Shown here: one piece after another, positions 17,369 through 25,450 of the stretch | Layout of the letters: every line of letters starts with the position of its first letter | How positions within the stretch are numbered: position 1 is the first letter of the stretch | DNA from: Streptomyces longisporoflavus | Lineage (GTDB): Bacteria; Actinomycetota; Actinomycetes; Streptomycetales; Streptomycetaceae | Reading direction: 5' to 3' | NCBI RefSeq assembly: GCF_014649775.1 | Contig: NZ_BMTR01000012.1 | Coordinates: 124,001 to 188,000 of the forward strand | DNA length: 64,000 nucleotides | Program-made: the position numbers and the translations under genes | The notes under the pieces: model-generated | The model's database searches: none | The model's input: only the letters and a program-made list of their open reading frames with translations | Told to the model about the DNA's origin: nothing

Positions 17369-17439
17369 TCCCGGGTCGTCTAATGGCAGGACAAATGGTT
17401 TTGGTCCATTGAATGAGGGTTCGATTCCTTCCCCGGGAG
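17369..17439 (+). tRNA. tRNA-Gln (anticodon UUG)
   Basis: The cloverleaf is complete. The acceptor strand TCCCGGG (17369-17375) pairs with CCCGGGA (17432-17438) and the discriminator is G. The anticodon stem AATGG/CCATT encloses the loop TTTTGGT, giving anticodon TTG. The T arm GAGGG/CCTTC contains TTCGATT. CCA is not encoded. A -10-like TAGGCT lies about 25 bases upstream, inside the preceding gene, and a terminator hairpin follows after 11 bases. Confidence 0.95.
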
Positions 17440-17450
17440 CAACGCAGATC

Positions 17451-17476
17451 GGGTCCTGACCGCAAGGTCAGGACCC
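17451..17476 (+). terminator. Terminator of tRNA-Gln
   Basis: Perfect 11-bp inverted repeat GGGTCCTGACC (17451-17461), loop GCAA, GGTCAGGACCC (17466-17476), starting 12 bases after the tRNA. It ends the tRNA transcript before glmU. Confidence 0.9.
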
Positions 17477-17555
17477 GCCCTCATTTCCGCCCCACAACGC
17501 CCCGGTATCCTGCGGATGTCCAATCCCCGCACATCCGAAGCCGAAGGGCACCCCC

Positions 17556-19013
17556 GTGAGCGCCAACAGCCCGGCAGCCGTCGTCGTCCTTGCAGCGGGT
17601 GAGGGCACCCGCATGAAGTCGGCCACCCCCAAGGTCCTGCATGAGATCTGCGGGCGTTCTCTCATCGGGCACGTGCTCGAAGCCGCGTACGCGCTCAGCC
17701 CCGAGCGGCTCGTCACCGTCGTCGGCTTCGCCCGCGAGAAGGTCGTCGCGCACCTCGGGACCATCGCCCCGAACGTGCGCACGGCGTACCAGAGCGAGCA
17801 GAAAGGCACCGGGCACGCGGTCCGTATCGGCCTGGAGGAGCTCGGCGGCGCCGTGGACGGCACCGTCATCGTCGTCTGCGGCGACACCCCGCTGCTGACG
17901 GGCGCGACCCTGCGCAAGCTGGCCGAGACGCACACGGGTGACGGCAACGCCGTCACCGTGCTGACCGCCGAGGTCCCGGACGCGACCGGCTACGGACGGA
18001 TCGTGCGGGACGGCGAGAGCGGCGCGGTGACGGCGATCGTGGAGCACAAGGACGCCACGGAGACGCAGCGCGCGATCCGTGAGATCAACTCCGGGGTTTT
18101 CGCGTTCGACGGGCAGCTGCTGGCGCAGGCGCTCGGCAAGGTGCGTACGGACAACAGTCAGGGCGAGGAGTACCTGACCGATGTTCTGGGGATCCTGCGA
18201 GAAGCGGGGCATCGCGTCGGGGCGGCAGTCACCGGTGATCACGAGGAGATCGCGGGGATCAACAACCGCGTCCAACTGGCCGAGGCCCGCCGCACCTTGA
18301 ACGACCGCCTCCTCACCGAGGCGATGCTGGCCGGTGTCACGGTCGTGGATCCGGCGTCGACGTGGATCGACGCGACGGTGACGTACGAGCAGGACGCGCT
18401 GGTGCACCCCGGCACGCAGCTGCACGGCGCCACGCATCTCGGTGAGGGCGCCGAGGTGGGGCCGAACACCCGGCTGACGAACACGAGGGTCGGCGCTGGT
18501 GCGCGGGTGGACAACACGGTCGCGTATGACTCGGAGGTCGGGGAGCAGGCGAGCGTGGGTCCGTTCGCCTATCTGCGGCCGGGTACCCGGCTCGGTCTGA
18601 AGGCGAAGGCCGGCACGTTCGTGGAGATGAAGAACTCGAAGATCGGCGAGGGCACGAAGGTTCCGCATCTTTCGTACGTGGGTGACGCGACGATCGGTGA
18701 TTTCACCAACATCGGTGCCGCGAGTGTCTTCGTGAATTACGACGGTGAGGCCAAGCACCACACGACGGTGGGGTCGCACTGCAAGACGGGTTCGGACAAC
18801 ATGTTTGTGGCTCCTGTCACGGTCGGGGACGGCGCTTACACGGCGGCGGGTTCGGTCATCACGAAGGATGTTCCGGCCGGTTCGCTGGCTGTGGCCCGTG
18901 GCCAGCAAAGGAATATCGAGGGTTGGGTGGCGCGCAAGCGTCCCGGCAGCGCGGCCGCGAGGGCGGCGGAGGCGTCGTCCGGGGAGCCCGGGAAGTCGGC
19001 CGGCGGAAGCTGA
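17556..19013 (+). CDS. glmU: Bifunctional UDP-GlcNAc pyrophosphorylase / GlcN-1-P acetyltransferase
   Basis: A 485-aa cytoplasmic enzyme making UDP-N-acetylglucosamine for peptidoglycan. The N-terminal nucleotidyltransferase domain has VVLAAGEGTRMKS (about residue 9-21) and CGDTPLL. From about 250 onward a left-handed beta-helix of hexapeptide repeats forms the acetyltransferase, with RPGTRLGLKAKAGTFVEMKN and FVNYDGEAKHHTTVG holding substrate residues. The C-terminal tail (RKRPGSAAARAAEASSGEP) is an actinobacterial extension. The start is GTG 17556 after GAAGGG. prs follows 135 bases later, the conserved glmU-prs order; both products feed nucleotide-sugar and nucleotide synthesis. Confidence 0.97.
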   Translation: MSANSPAAVVVLAAGEGTRMKSATPKVLHEICGRSLIGHVLEAAYALSPERLVTVVGFAREKVVAHLGTIAPNVRTAYQSEQKGTGHAVRIGLEELGGAVDGTVIVVCGDTPLLTGATLRKLAETHTGDGNAVTVLTAEVPDATGYGRIVRDGESGAVTAIVEHKDATETQRAIREINSGVFAFDGQLLAQALGKVRTDNSQGEEYLTDVLGILREAGHRVGAAVTGDHEEIAGINNRVQLAEARRTLNDRLLTEAMLAGVTVVDPASTWIDATVTYEQDALVHPGTQLHGATHLGEGAEVGPNTRLTNTRVGAGARVDNTVAYDSEVGEQASVGPFAYLRPGTRLGLKAKAGTFVEMKNSKIGEGTKVPHLSYVGDATIGDFTNIGAASVFVNYDGEAKHHTTVGSHCKTGSDNMFVAPVTVGDGAYTAAGSVITKDVPAGSLAVARGQQRNIEGWVARKRPGSAAARAAEASSGEPGKSAGGS

Positions 19014-19148
19014 CCGGAAACAGGTGCGTCGTACACGGCGTACCGTGATAGATGCACACCATTTCGGCCGGCTCGGCGCTGCGGACTGCAATTTTCCGGG
19101 GCGTGCGGGGACGGCAGCGGGAAGAACTCGTCTGAGGAGACTAGTGCT

Positions 19149-20126
19149 GTGACCGGGATCAAGACGACCGGCGAGAAGAAGTTGATGCTCTTCTCCGGCC
19201 GCGCCCACCCCGAGTTGGCCGAGGAGGTCGCACACAAGCTGGGTGTCGGCATCGTGCCGACGAAGGCTTTCGATTTCGCCAACGGCGAGATCTATGTGCG
19301 GTATCAGGAGTCGGCTCGTGGGGCGGACTGCTTCTTGATCCAGAGCCACACGGCTCCGATCAATAAGTGGATCATGGAGCAGTTGATCATGATCGACGCG
19401 CTGAAGCGTGCGTCGGCCCGCTCCATCACCGTGATCGTGCCGTTCTACGGCTACGCGCGCCAGGACAAGAAGCACCGCGGCCGTGAGCCGATCTCGGCCC
19501 GTCTGGTGGCGGACCTGATGAAGACCGCGGGTGCGGACCGCATCCTCACGGTCGACCTGCACACGGACCAGATCCAGGGCTTCTTCGACGGCCCGGTCGA
19601 CCACCTCTTCGCCCTGCCGATCCTCGCGGACTACGTGGGCGCGAAGGTCGACCGCTCGAAGCTCACCGTGGTCTCCCCGGACGCCGGCCGCGTGCGTGTC
19701 GCCGACCGCTGGTGCGACCGTCTGGGCGCCCCGCTTGCCATCGTGCACAAGCGCCGTGACAAGGACGTCGCCAATCAGGTCACCGTCCACGAGGTCGTGG
19801 GTGAGGTCGAGGGCCGCGTCTGCGTCCTGGTCGACGACATGATCGACACCGGTGGCACGATCTGCGCCGCCGCCGACGCGCTGTTCGCGCACGGTGCGGA
19901 GGACGTCATCGTGACGGCGACGCACGGCGTGCTCTCCGGTCCGGCCGCGGACCGTCTGAAGAACTCCAAGGTGAGCGAGTTCGTGTTCACGGACACGCTG
20001 CCCGACCCGGGCGACCTGGAGCTCGACAAGATCACGGTGCTCTCGATCGCGCCGACCATCGCGAACGCGGTGCGTGAGGTCTTCGAGGACGGTTCGGTGA
20101 CGAGCCTCTTCGACGAGCAGGCGTAA
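19149..20126 (+). CDS. prs: Ribose-phosphate pyrophosphokinase (PRPP synthetase)
   Basis: A 325-aa enzyme converting ribose 5-phosphate and ATP into PRPP for purine, pyrimidine, histidine and tryptophan synthesis. Visible motifs are the flexible catalytic stretch YARQDKKHRGREPIS (about 100-115) and the PRPP loop CVLVDDMIDTGGTI (about 224-237). The N-terminal KLMLFSGRAHPELAEEVA and the acidic FANGEIYVRY segment are typical of class I enzymes. GTG 19149 is preceded by TGAGGAG. It follows glmU in the same direction, and a separate promoter for rplY lies downstream. Confidence 0.97.
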   Translation: MTGIKTTGEKKLMLFSGRAHPELAEEVAHKLGVGIVPTKAFDFANGEIYVRYQESARGADCFLIQSHTAPINKWIMEQLIMIDALKRASARSITVIVPFYGYARQDKKHRGREPISARLVADLMKTAGADRILTVDLHTDQIQGFFDGPVDHLFALPILADYVGAKVDRSKLTVVSPDAGRVRVADRWCDRLGAPLAIVHKRRDKDVANQVTVHEVVGEVEGRVCVLVDDMIDTGGTICAAADALFAHGAEDVIVTATHGVLSGPAADRLKNSKVSEFVFTDTLPDPGDLELDKITVLSIAPTIANAVREVFEDGSVTSLFDEQA

Positions 20127-20146
20127 TCGTCGTAGATTGATCGACT

Positions 20147-20175
20147 TTGAGGCGGCCTCCCCCGCCGGGTAGACT
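20147..20175 (+). promoter_or_regulatory. Promoter of rplY
   Basis: -35 TTGAGG (20147-20152), a 17-base spacer and -10 TAGACT (20170-20175): a near-ideal vegetative promoter. It gives a leader of about 130 bases before the rplY start, which includes the hairpin CCGTAC/GTACGG near 20200-20219. An inverted repeat CGGCCTCCC (20153-20161) / GGGAGGCCG (20194-20202) straddles the -10 box and start site. Confidence 0.8.
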
Positions 20176-20311
20176 CACGGAGTTGCTCGGCGAGGGAGGC
20201 CGTACTCATTGCGGTACGGCGGTCCGTTATCGACGCGCTCTTCGTAGCAGGCCAGTAAGTCGTGGCCGGGTGACCGACTCTGTTCCGTCACCGCTCATAC
20301 GAGGAGTGCAC

Positions 20312-20905
20312 ATGTCCGAGGTGAAGATCACCGCCGAGGTCCGCAGCGAGTTCGGCAAGGGTGCTGCCCGCCGTCTGCGTCGCGCCGACAAGCTTCCCGC
20401 CGTCGTCTACGGCCACGGTGCCGACCCGATCCACATCACGCTGCCGCACCACGGCACCCTGATGGCGCTCAAGACCCCGAACGTCCTGATCAACCTGGAC
20501 ATCGACGGCAAGAGCCAGCTGGTCATCCCCAAGGCCGTCCAGCGTGACGCCGTGCGCATCGGCATCCTGGAGCACGTCGACCTGCTCCTCGTCCGCAAGG
20601 GCGAGAAGGTCAACGTCGATGTCTACGTCCACACCGAGGGCGAGCTCGCCCCCGGCGGCAACCTGCTCGAGCACGTCCTGAACGCGCTGCCCGTCGAGGC
20701 CGAGGCCACGCACATCCCGGAGTCGGTCACCGTCTCCATCGCCGGTCTCGAGGCCGGTGCGACCGTCCTCGCCAAGGACATCACGCTGCCCACGGGCACG
20801 ACCCTTGCCGTCGACGAGGACACCGTCGTCCTGCAGGTCCTGGCCGCGCAGGCCGAGGAGGCCGCCGCGGACACCGAGGGTGAGGGCGAGGGCGCCGAGG
20901 CCTGA
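20312..20905 (+). CDS. rplY: 50S ribosomal protein L25/general stress protein Ctc
   Basis: A 197-aa ribosomal protein of the long CTC type: an N-terminal 5S rRNA-binding L25 domain (residues 1-92, EVRSEFGKGAARRLRRADKLPAVVYGHG) and a C-terminal TL5 domain (about 95-185) ending in an acidic Glu-rich tail. I start it at ATG 20312 because CGAGGAGTGCAC precedes it and the family begins there; a longer frame upstream would cross the promoter. It has its own promoter and long leader, and pth follows 123 bases later in the same direction, as in most bacteria. Confidence 0.96.
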   Translation: MSEVKITAEVRSEFGKGAARRLRRADKLPAVVYGHGADPIHITLPHHGTLMALKTPNVLINLDIDGKSQLVIPKAVQRDAVRIGILEHVDLLLVRKGEKVNVDVYVHTEGELAPGGNLLEHVLNALPVEAEATHIPESVTVSIAGLEAGATVLAKDITLPTGTTLAVDEDTVVLQVLAAQAEEAAADTEGEGEGAEA

Positions 20906-21028
20906 GCCTCGACCGCTACCGTCCGGGCTTCACCGGGCTCGACTCCGGGCCCGCCGGGCTCGACTCTGCCGACCGCCGCTCCGCGCTCCCGCACGGGGCG
21001 GCGGTCGGGCTATGAAGGAGACATGCAG

Positions 21029-21625
21029 ATGACGACGGACCCCAGTGCGCCCTGGCTGATCGTGGGTCTGGGCAATCCGGGCCCCGGGTACGCCATGAAC
21101 CGGCACAACGTGGGCTTCATGGTGGCCGATCTCCTCGCGGAGCGGATCGGCGGCTCGTTCAAGCGGAGCGGGCGTGCGCAGGCGCAGGTCCTGGAGGGCC
21201 GGATCGGTCCGGCGGGTCCGTCGAGCCGCCGGGTGGTCCTGGCGAAGCCGATGTCGTACATGAACGTGTCGGGCGGCCCGGTGACGGCGCTGCGCGATTT
21301 CTACAAGGTGCCGACGGCGAACATCGTGGCCGTGCACGACGAGCTGGACATCGACTACGGCGCGCTGCGGCTGAAGCTGGGCGGCGGCGACAACGGCCAC
21401 AACGGTCTGAAGTCGATGACGAAGGCGATGGGGCCGGACTACCACCGGGTGCGGTTCGGGATCGGGCGTCCGCCGGGGCGGATGCAGGTGGCGGACTTCG
21501 TCCTGAAGGATTTCGCGTCGGCGGAGCGCAAGGAGCTCGGCTACTTCGTGGACCGGGCGGCGGATGCGGCGGAGGCTTTGGTGATCGAGGGGTTGGAGCG
21601 GGCGCAGAGCTCGTACAACTCGTGA
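21029..21625 (+). CDS. pth: Peptidyl-tRNA hydrolase
   Basis: A 198-aa enzyme that cleaves peptidyl-tRNA dropped from the ribosome. WLIVGLGNPGPGYAMNRHNVGFMV near the N-terminus carries the active-site Asn and His; KPMSYMNVSG, HDELDIDYG and GGDNGHNGLKSM follow in family order. Two ATGs stand six bases apart; I prefer the second (21029), because GAAGGAG is eight bases upstream of it but only two from the first (21023). Same direction as rplY, and probably co-transcribed with it. Confidence 0.95.
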   Translation: MTTDPSAPWLIVGLGNPGPGYAMNRHNVGFMVADLLAERIGGSFKRSGRAQAQVLEGRIGPAGPSSRRVVLAKPMSYMNVSGGPVTALRDFYKVPTANIVAVHDELDIDYGALRLKLGGGDNGHNGLKSMTKAMGPDYHRVRFGIGRPPGRMQVADFVLKDFASAERKELGYFVDRAADAAEALVIEGLERAQSSYNS

Positions 21626-21687
21626 GTTCCTTCGGCGTTGAACGAGGCTGTTGACTGAGCGCATCCCCATGGCCAAGGATCGCCGCC

Positions 21688-22149
21688 ATGAACGCGCTGC
21701 TTCTCGTACGCCGGACAGCGATGGGCGCGGTCGCGGCGCTGCTGATCGCCGCGGGCGTCTGGGCGTCCTGGGGCACGGCGCAGCACGTCATGCTCTCCGA
21801 CGACCGTGAGCGGGGCACGATGCGGGTGACGCGGTGCTCGTCCGACACGTGCGTCGGTTCGTACGTCCCTTCCACCGAGGGCTTCGAGCCGCGCGACCGG
21901 GTCGTGATCGACCGCTCGATCGCGGAGGAGAAGGGGGTGCGGGTGCCGGTGGCGGTGAAGCCCGGTACTTCCGAGGTGGTGCGTACGGGCGGGCCCGGTT
22001 TCCTGCACGCGTGGCTGCCGCTGGGCGGTGCGTTGCTCCTGTCGGCGGTGGTGGTGGCCGGCGGGCTGCGTCTTCCCCGCACGGCGTGGACCCTGGCCCT
22101 GGCGGGCGGCGCCCTCCTGACGGCGTCCTTCGCCACGCTGGCGTTCTGA
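21688..22149 (+). CDS. Small membrane protein, unknown function
   Basis: A 153-aa protein not recognised. It has an N-terminal membrane helix (about 8-30), an extracytoplasmic domain of about 80 residues with two cysteines (RCSSDTC) that could form a disulfide, and two further helices near 110-130 and 133-152. The start codon follows GGATCGCCGCC, a modest ribosome binding site. It lies 62 bases after pth in the same direction and ends before a dispersed palindromic element. The layout resembles many small actinomycete envelope proteins; no catalytic motif is visible. Confidence 0.75.
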   Translation: MNALLLVRRTAMGAVAALLIAAGVWASWGTAQHVMLSDDRERGTMRVTRCSSDTCVGSYVPSTEGFEPRDRVVIDRSIAEEKGVRVPVAVKPGTSEVVRTGGPGFLHAWLPLGGALLLSAVVVAGGLRLPRTAWTLALAGGALLTASFATLAF

Positions 22150-22229
22150 CCGGGGGCCCTGTCTGGCCGGGGGCCCTGTCTGGCCGGGGGCCGCGCCGCG
22201 CTTGACGCCCCGAACAGGCGCAAACAGGC

Positions 22230-22321
22230 CCGCCGCTTCGCGGCGGATCTTTCCCGCCCACCCACCCATTACCCCGAGTCATCGGGTGGGCGGGTGGGAG
22301 ACATCCGCCGCGAAGCGGCGG
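22230..22321. repeat. Full palindromic element between convergent genes
   Basis: Outer hairpins CCGCCGC-TTC-GCGGCGG (22230-22246) and CCGCCGC-GAA-GCGGCGG (22305-22321) are inverted copies of each other. Between them CCCGCCCACCCACCC pairs with GGGTGGGCGGGTGGG around ATTACCCCGAGTCATC. It separates the 153-aa membrane protein gene from ppc and is probably a bidirectional terminator. See also 8268-8305, 27292-27383 and 47220-47288. Confidence 0.8.
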
Positions 22322-22428
22322 GACAGGAACCAGGAGCACCCCCGCAGACGCCCCGCCGCGCGCGAAGCGGCGGCACAGCCCCCCGGCGAAGGCGCCCCGC
22401 CAGAGCAAGGCGCCCCCGCCAGAAAAAA

Positions 22429-25161
22429 TCAGCCGGTGTTGCGCAGCCCCGCCGCCACACCGTTGACGGTGAGGAGCAGCGCGCGGCCGAGGAGCGGGTC
22501 CGGCTCCTCGCCCGCCGCCGCCGCGTCACGCTGGCGCTTGAGGAGGGCGACCTGGAGGTACGAGATCGGGTCCAGGTACGCGTCGCGGATGCCGAAGGTC
22601 TGCTGCAGTTCGGGGTTGTTGCCGAGCAGCTCGGTGCCGCCGGTGATCCGCAGGACTTCCTGCACCGTAAGGGCGTGCTCCGCCTCGATGACGTCGAACA
22701 CGTGCTTGAGCTCGTCGGGGACGAGCGTGTCCACGTAGTGGCGGGCGATCCGCAGGTCCGTCTTGGCGAGGGTCATCTCGACGTTCGACAGGAAGTTGCG
22801 GAAGAAGTGCCAGTGCTCCTGCATCTCGCCGAGGACGGTGTCCAGACCGGCCTCGCGCAGCGCCTTGAGGCCCGAGCCGACGCCGAACCAGCCCGGCACG
22901 ATCTGCCGTGACTGGGTCCAGCCGAACACCCACGGGATGGCGCGCAGGCCGTCGAGCGAGACGCCCGAGCCGGGGCGGCGCGAGGGGCGCGAGCCCAGGT
23001 GGAGCTCGGCGAGCTGGTCCACCGGCGTCGACGCGAGGAAGTACGAGGGCAGGTCCGGGTCCTCGACGAGCTTGCGGTAGGCGGTGTGAGCGGCTTCGCT
23101 CACCACGTCCATGGCGGCGTCCCAGCGGGCGAGGGCCTCGTCGGACTGGCGCGGCGCCGTGTGCAGGGCGGAGGCCTGCAGCGTCGCCGCGACGGTCAGT
23201 TCCAGGTTCTCGCGGGCCAGCGACGGCACGAGGTACTTGTCGGAGATGACCTCGCCCTGCTCGGTCACCTTGATCTCGCCCTCAAGGGTTCCCCACGGCT
23301 GCGCGAGGATCGCGTCGTGCGAGGGGCCGCCGCCGCGGCCGACGGTGCCGCCGCGGCCGTGGAAGAGGCGCAGGCGCACCCCGTACCGGTGCGCGACGTC
23401 ACGGAGCCTGCGCTGGGCGCGGTGGATCTCCCACTGCGAGGTGGTGATGCCGCCGAACTTGGAGGAGTCGGAGTAGCCGAGCATGACCTCCTGGACGTCG
23501 CCGCGCAGCGCCACGAGGCGGCGGTACGAGGGGTCGGCGAGCATCTCGTCGAGGATGACGTCGGCGGCGCGCAGCTCGTCGGTGGTCTCCAGGAGCGGCA
23601 CGATGCCGATCTTCGCCCAGCCGGCGTGCAGGTCGATGAGTCCGGCCTCGCGGGCGAGGACGGCCGCGGCGAAGACGTCGTCGGCGCCCTGGCACATGGA
23701 GATGATGTAGGACTCGATGACCTCGGGTCCGAAGACCTCAAGGGCCTTCTTGACGGTGAGGAAAACCCCGAGGGTCTTCTCGCCCGCGGCGTCGAGCGGC
23801 GCCGGCTGCGGCCCGAGCGGCCTGCGCGAACGCAGCTCCTTGGCGAGGAGCTTCTGCCGGTACTCGCGCGGCATGTCCACGTAGCGCCAGGACTCCTCGC
23901 CCAGGCGGTCGAAGAGCTGGCCGAGCGCGTGGTGGTGGGCGTCGGCGTGTTCCCGTACGTCCATGGTGGCGAGCTGGAGGCCGAACGCGGCGAGCGTACG
24001 GATGGTGCGGTTCATCCGGCCGTCGGCGAACAGGGCGCCCTTGTGCTCGCGCAGCGAGGTCTGGACGAGGGTGAGGTCGTGCAGGAGTTCGCCGGTGCCG
24101 AGGTAGTCGCGGCCGTCCTCGTGGGCGGTGCCGCGGGCCAGGCGCTCCTTGGTGTTCTCCAGCTTCTGCCGGATGCAGGTGGCCTTGAGGCGGTAGGGCT
24201 CCTCGGAGTTCAGCCGCTTGTAGCGGGGGCTGATCTCGGGCAGCCGCTCCAGGTCGAGCTGGAGGGAGGCCTTGAGCTCCTCGGTGGCTCCGGTGTAGCG
24301 GATGGAGTTGGAGAGGAAGCCGCGCAGCTCGTCGATGAGGGCCAGGGCGTCGTTGATGCCGTGCTCGTGCTGGAGGATCAGGACGTCCCAGGTGACGGCG
24401 GGCGTCACGTTCGGGTTGCCGTCGCGGTCACCGCCGATCCAGGTGCCGAAGGTGAGCGGCCGGGTGCCCTCGGGGAGCTGGACGCCGACCCGCTCCAGCT
24501 CGGCGGTGAGGTCCTCCAGTACGTCGCCGACGGCGCCGGCGTGCAGCTCGTCCAGGTAGTAGATGGCGTTGCGGGCCTCGTCCGCGGGTTCCGGACGGAC
24601 GACGCGCAGCTCGTCGGTCTGCCACACGAGGTCGATGCTCTCGGCCAGGCGGGTGTCGTGGCGGCGCCGGTCGGACTCGATGACCGGGGTCTCCAGGAGC
24701 TCGGCGATGCGGCGCAGCTTGTTGAGGACGGAGCGGCGGGCGGCCTCGGTGGGGTGCGCGGTGAAGACGGGGCGCACGTTCAGGTGCTCCACGGTCTGGC
24801 GCAGGTGCTCGGGGTCCGCGTCCTTGAGCCGGTCGGCGGTACGGGTGAGGAGGCCGCCCTCGGCGGCACGCCGGGCGCGCAGCTCGCGCCCGCGGTGGAC
24901 CTGCTCGGTCACGTTGGCCAGGTGGAAGTACGTGGAGAAGGCGCGGACCAGCTTGGCCGCGGTCTCCAGTTCGGTGCCACCGAGGAGGCGTGCGGCGGCC
25001 TCGCCGTCCTCGCGCGTCAGGCGGCGGACCTTCTCGACCAGTTCGAGGAGCTCGGGGCCCTCCTGACGTACGAGGGTCTCGCCCAGCAGGTCGCCGAGGC
25101 GGCGGATGTCGGCGCGCAGCTCGGTGCTGGCTGTGGTGGTCTGGTCGTCGGCACTGCTCAC
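22429..25161 (-). CDS. ppc: Phosphoenolpyruvate carboxylase
   Basis: A 910-aa anaplerotic enzyme: PEP plus bicarbonate gives oxaloacetate. Signature 1 VFTAHPTEAARR contains the catalytic His (about residue 135), GYSDSSKFGGITTSQWEIH is the second signature, and FHGRGGTVGRGGGP is the PEP/metal glycine loop. The C-terminus ends in LRNTG, the conserved allosteric-site end. Length is normal. The start is ATG 25161 (MSSADDQ) with GGAGCCGCACCTGTG upstream. It is transcribed alone and divergent from the desaturase gene. Its end faces a palindromic element and the small membrane protein gene. Confidence 0.97.
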   Translation of the reverse strand: MSSADDQTTTASTELRADIRRLGDLLGETLVRQEGPELLELVEKVRRLTREDGEAAARLLGGTELETAAKLVRAFSTYFHLANVTEQVHRGRELRARRAAEGGLLTRTADRLKDADPEHLRQTVEHLNVRPVFTAHPTEAARRSVLNKLRRIAELLETPVIESDRRRHDTRLAESIDLVWQTDELRVVRPEPADEARNAIYYLDELHAGAVGDVLEDLTAELERVGVQLPEGTRPLTFGTWIGGDRDGNPNVTPAVTWDVLILQHEHGINDALALIDELRGFLSNSIRYTGATEELKASLQLDLERLPEISPRYKRLNSEEPYRLKATCIRQKLENTKERLARGTAHEDGRDYLGTGELLHDLTLVQTSLREHKGALFADGRMNRTIRTLAAFGLQLATMDVREHADAHHHALGQLFDRLGEESWRYVDMPREYRQKLLAKELRSRRPLGPQPAPLDAAGEKTLGVFLTVKKALEVFGPEVIESYIISMCQGADDVFAAAVLAREAGLIDLHAGWAKIGIVPLLETTDELRAADVILDEMLADPSYRRLVALRGDVQEVMLGYSDSSKFGGITTSQWEIHRAQRRLRDVAHRYGVRLRLFHGRGGTVGRGGGPSHDAILAQPWGTLEGEIKVTEQGEVISDKYLVPSLARENLELTVAATLQASALHTAPRQSDEALARWDAAMDVVSEAAHTAYRKLVEDPDLPSYFLASTPVDQLAELHLGSRPSRRPGSGVSLDGLRAIPWVFGWTQSRQIVPGWFGVGSGLKALREAGLDTVLGEMQEHWHFFRNFLSNVEMTLAKTDLRIARHYVDTLVPDELKHVFDVIEAEHALTVQEVLRITGGTELLGNNPELQQTFGIRDAYLDPISYLQVALLKRQRDAAAAGEEPDPLLGRALLLTVNGVAAGLRNTG

Positions 25162-25315
25162 AGGTGCGGCTCCTTGCAGTGTTGAAGCACGTCAGGTCTG
25201 GGAGGGGGTCCCCGGCCGGATATGAATCCGCGTTCCGGGGGAAAAAGAGAGCGGACCGCGCTGTCCGACCGATTCCAAGGATAGGTGTCACATCGCGGCA
25301 CGGACTCGCAGCCTC

Positions 25316-25370
25316 TTGCCGCCGGGTTCCGCGCTGCCATACTTACGACGCCGTAGGTTACGGGACCGTA
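25316..25370 (+). promoter_or_regulatory. Desaturase promoter with overlapping inverted repeats
   Basis: A possible -35 TTGCCG (25316-25321) stands 17-18 bases before the -10-like ATACTT/TACTTA (25339-25345). Just downstream CCGTA-GGT-TACGG (25351-25363) and GGTTACGG-GA-CCGTAGCC (25356-25373) overlap, giving alternating TACG/CGTA half-sites. That is a typical repressor position, and the TetR gene behind the desaturase is the natural candidate. Confidence 0.6.
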
Positions 25371-25450
25371 GCCAACGCGGGACCCGTGACCATGTGCCCG
25401 CCGCACTCGCGTCGTGACCCTCAACCCTCGACCCCACAGGGGACGTGCCC

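Noticed and set aside
17369..17476. Integration site (att) of a mobile element at tRNA-Gln
   Set aside because: The tRNA is followed by its terminator and glmU; no integrase gene and no second copy of the tRNA 3' end were seen.
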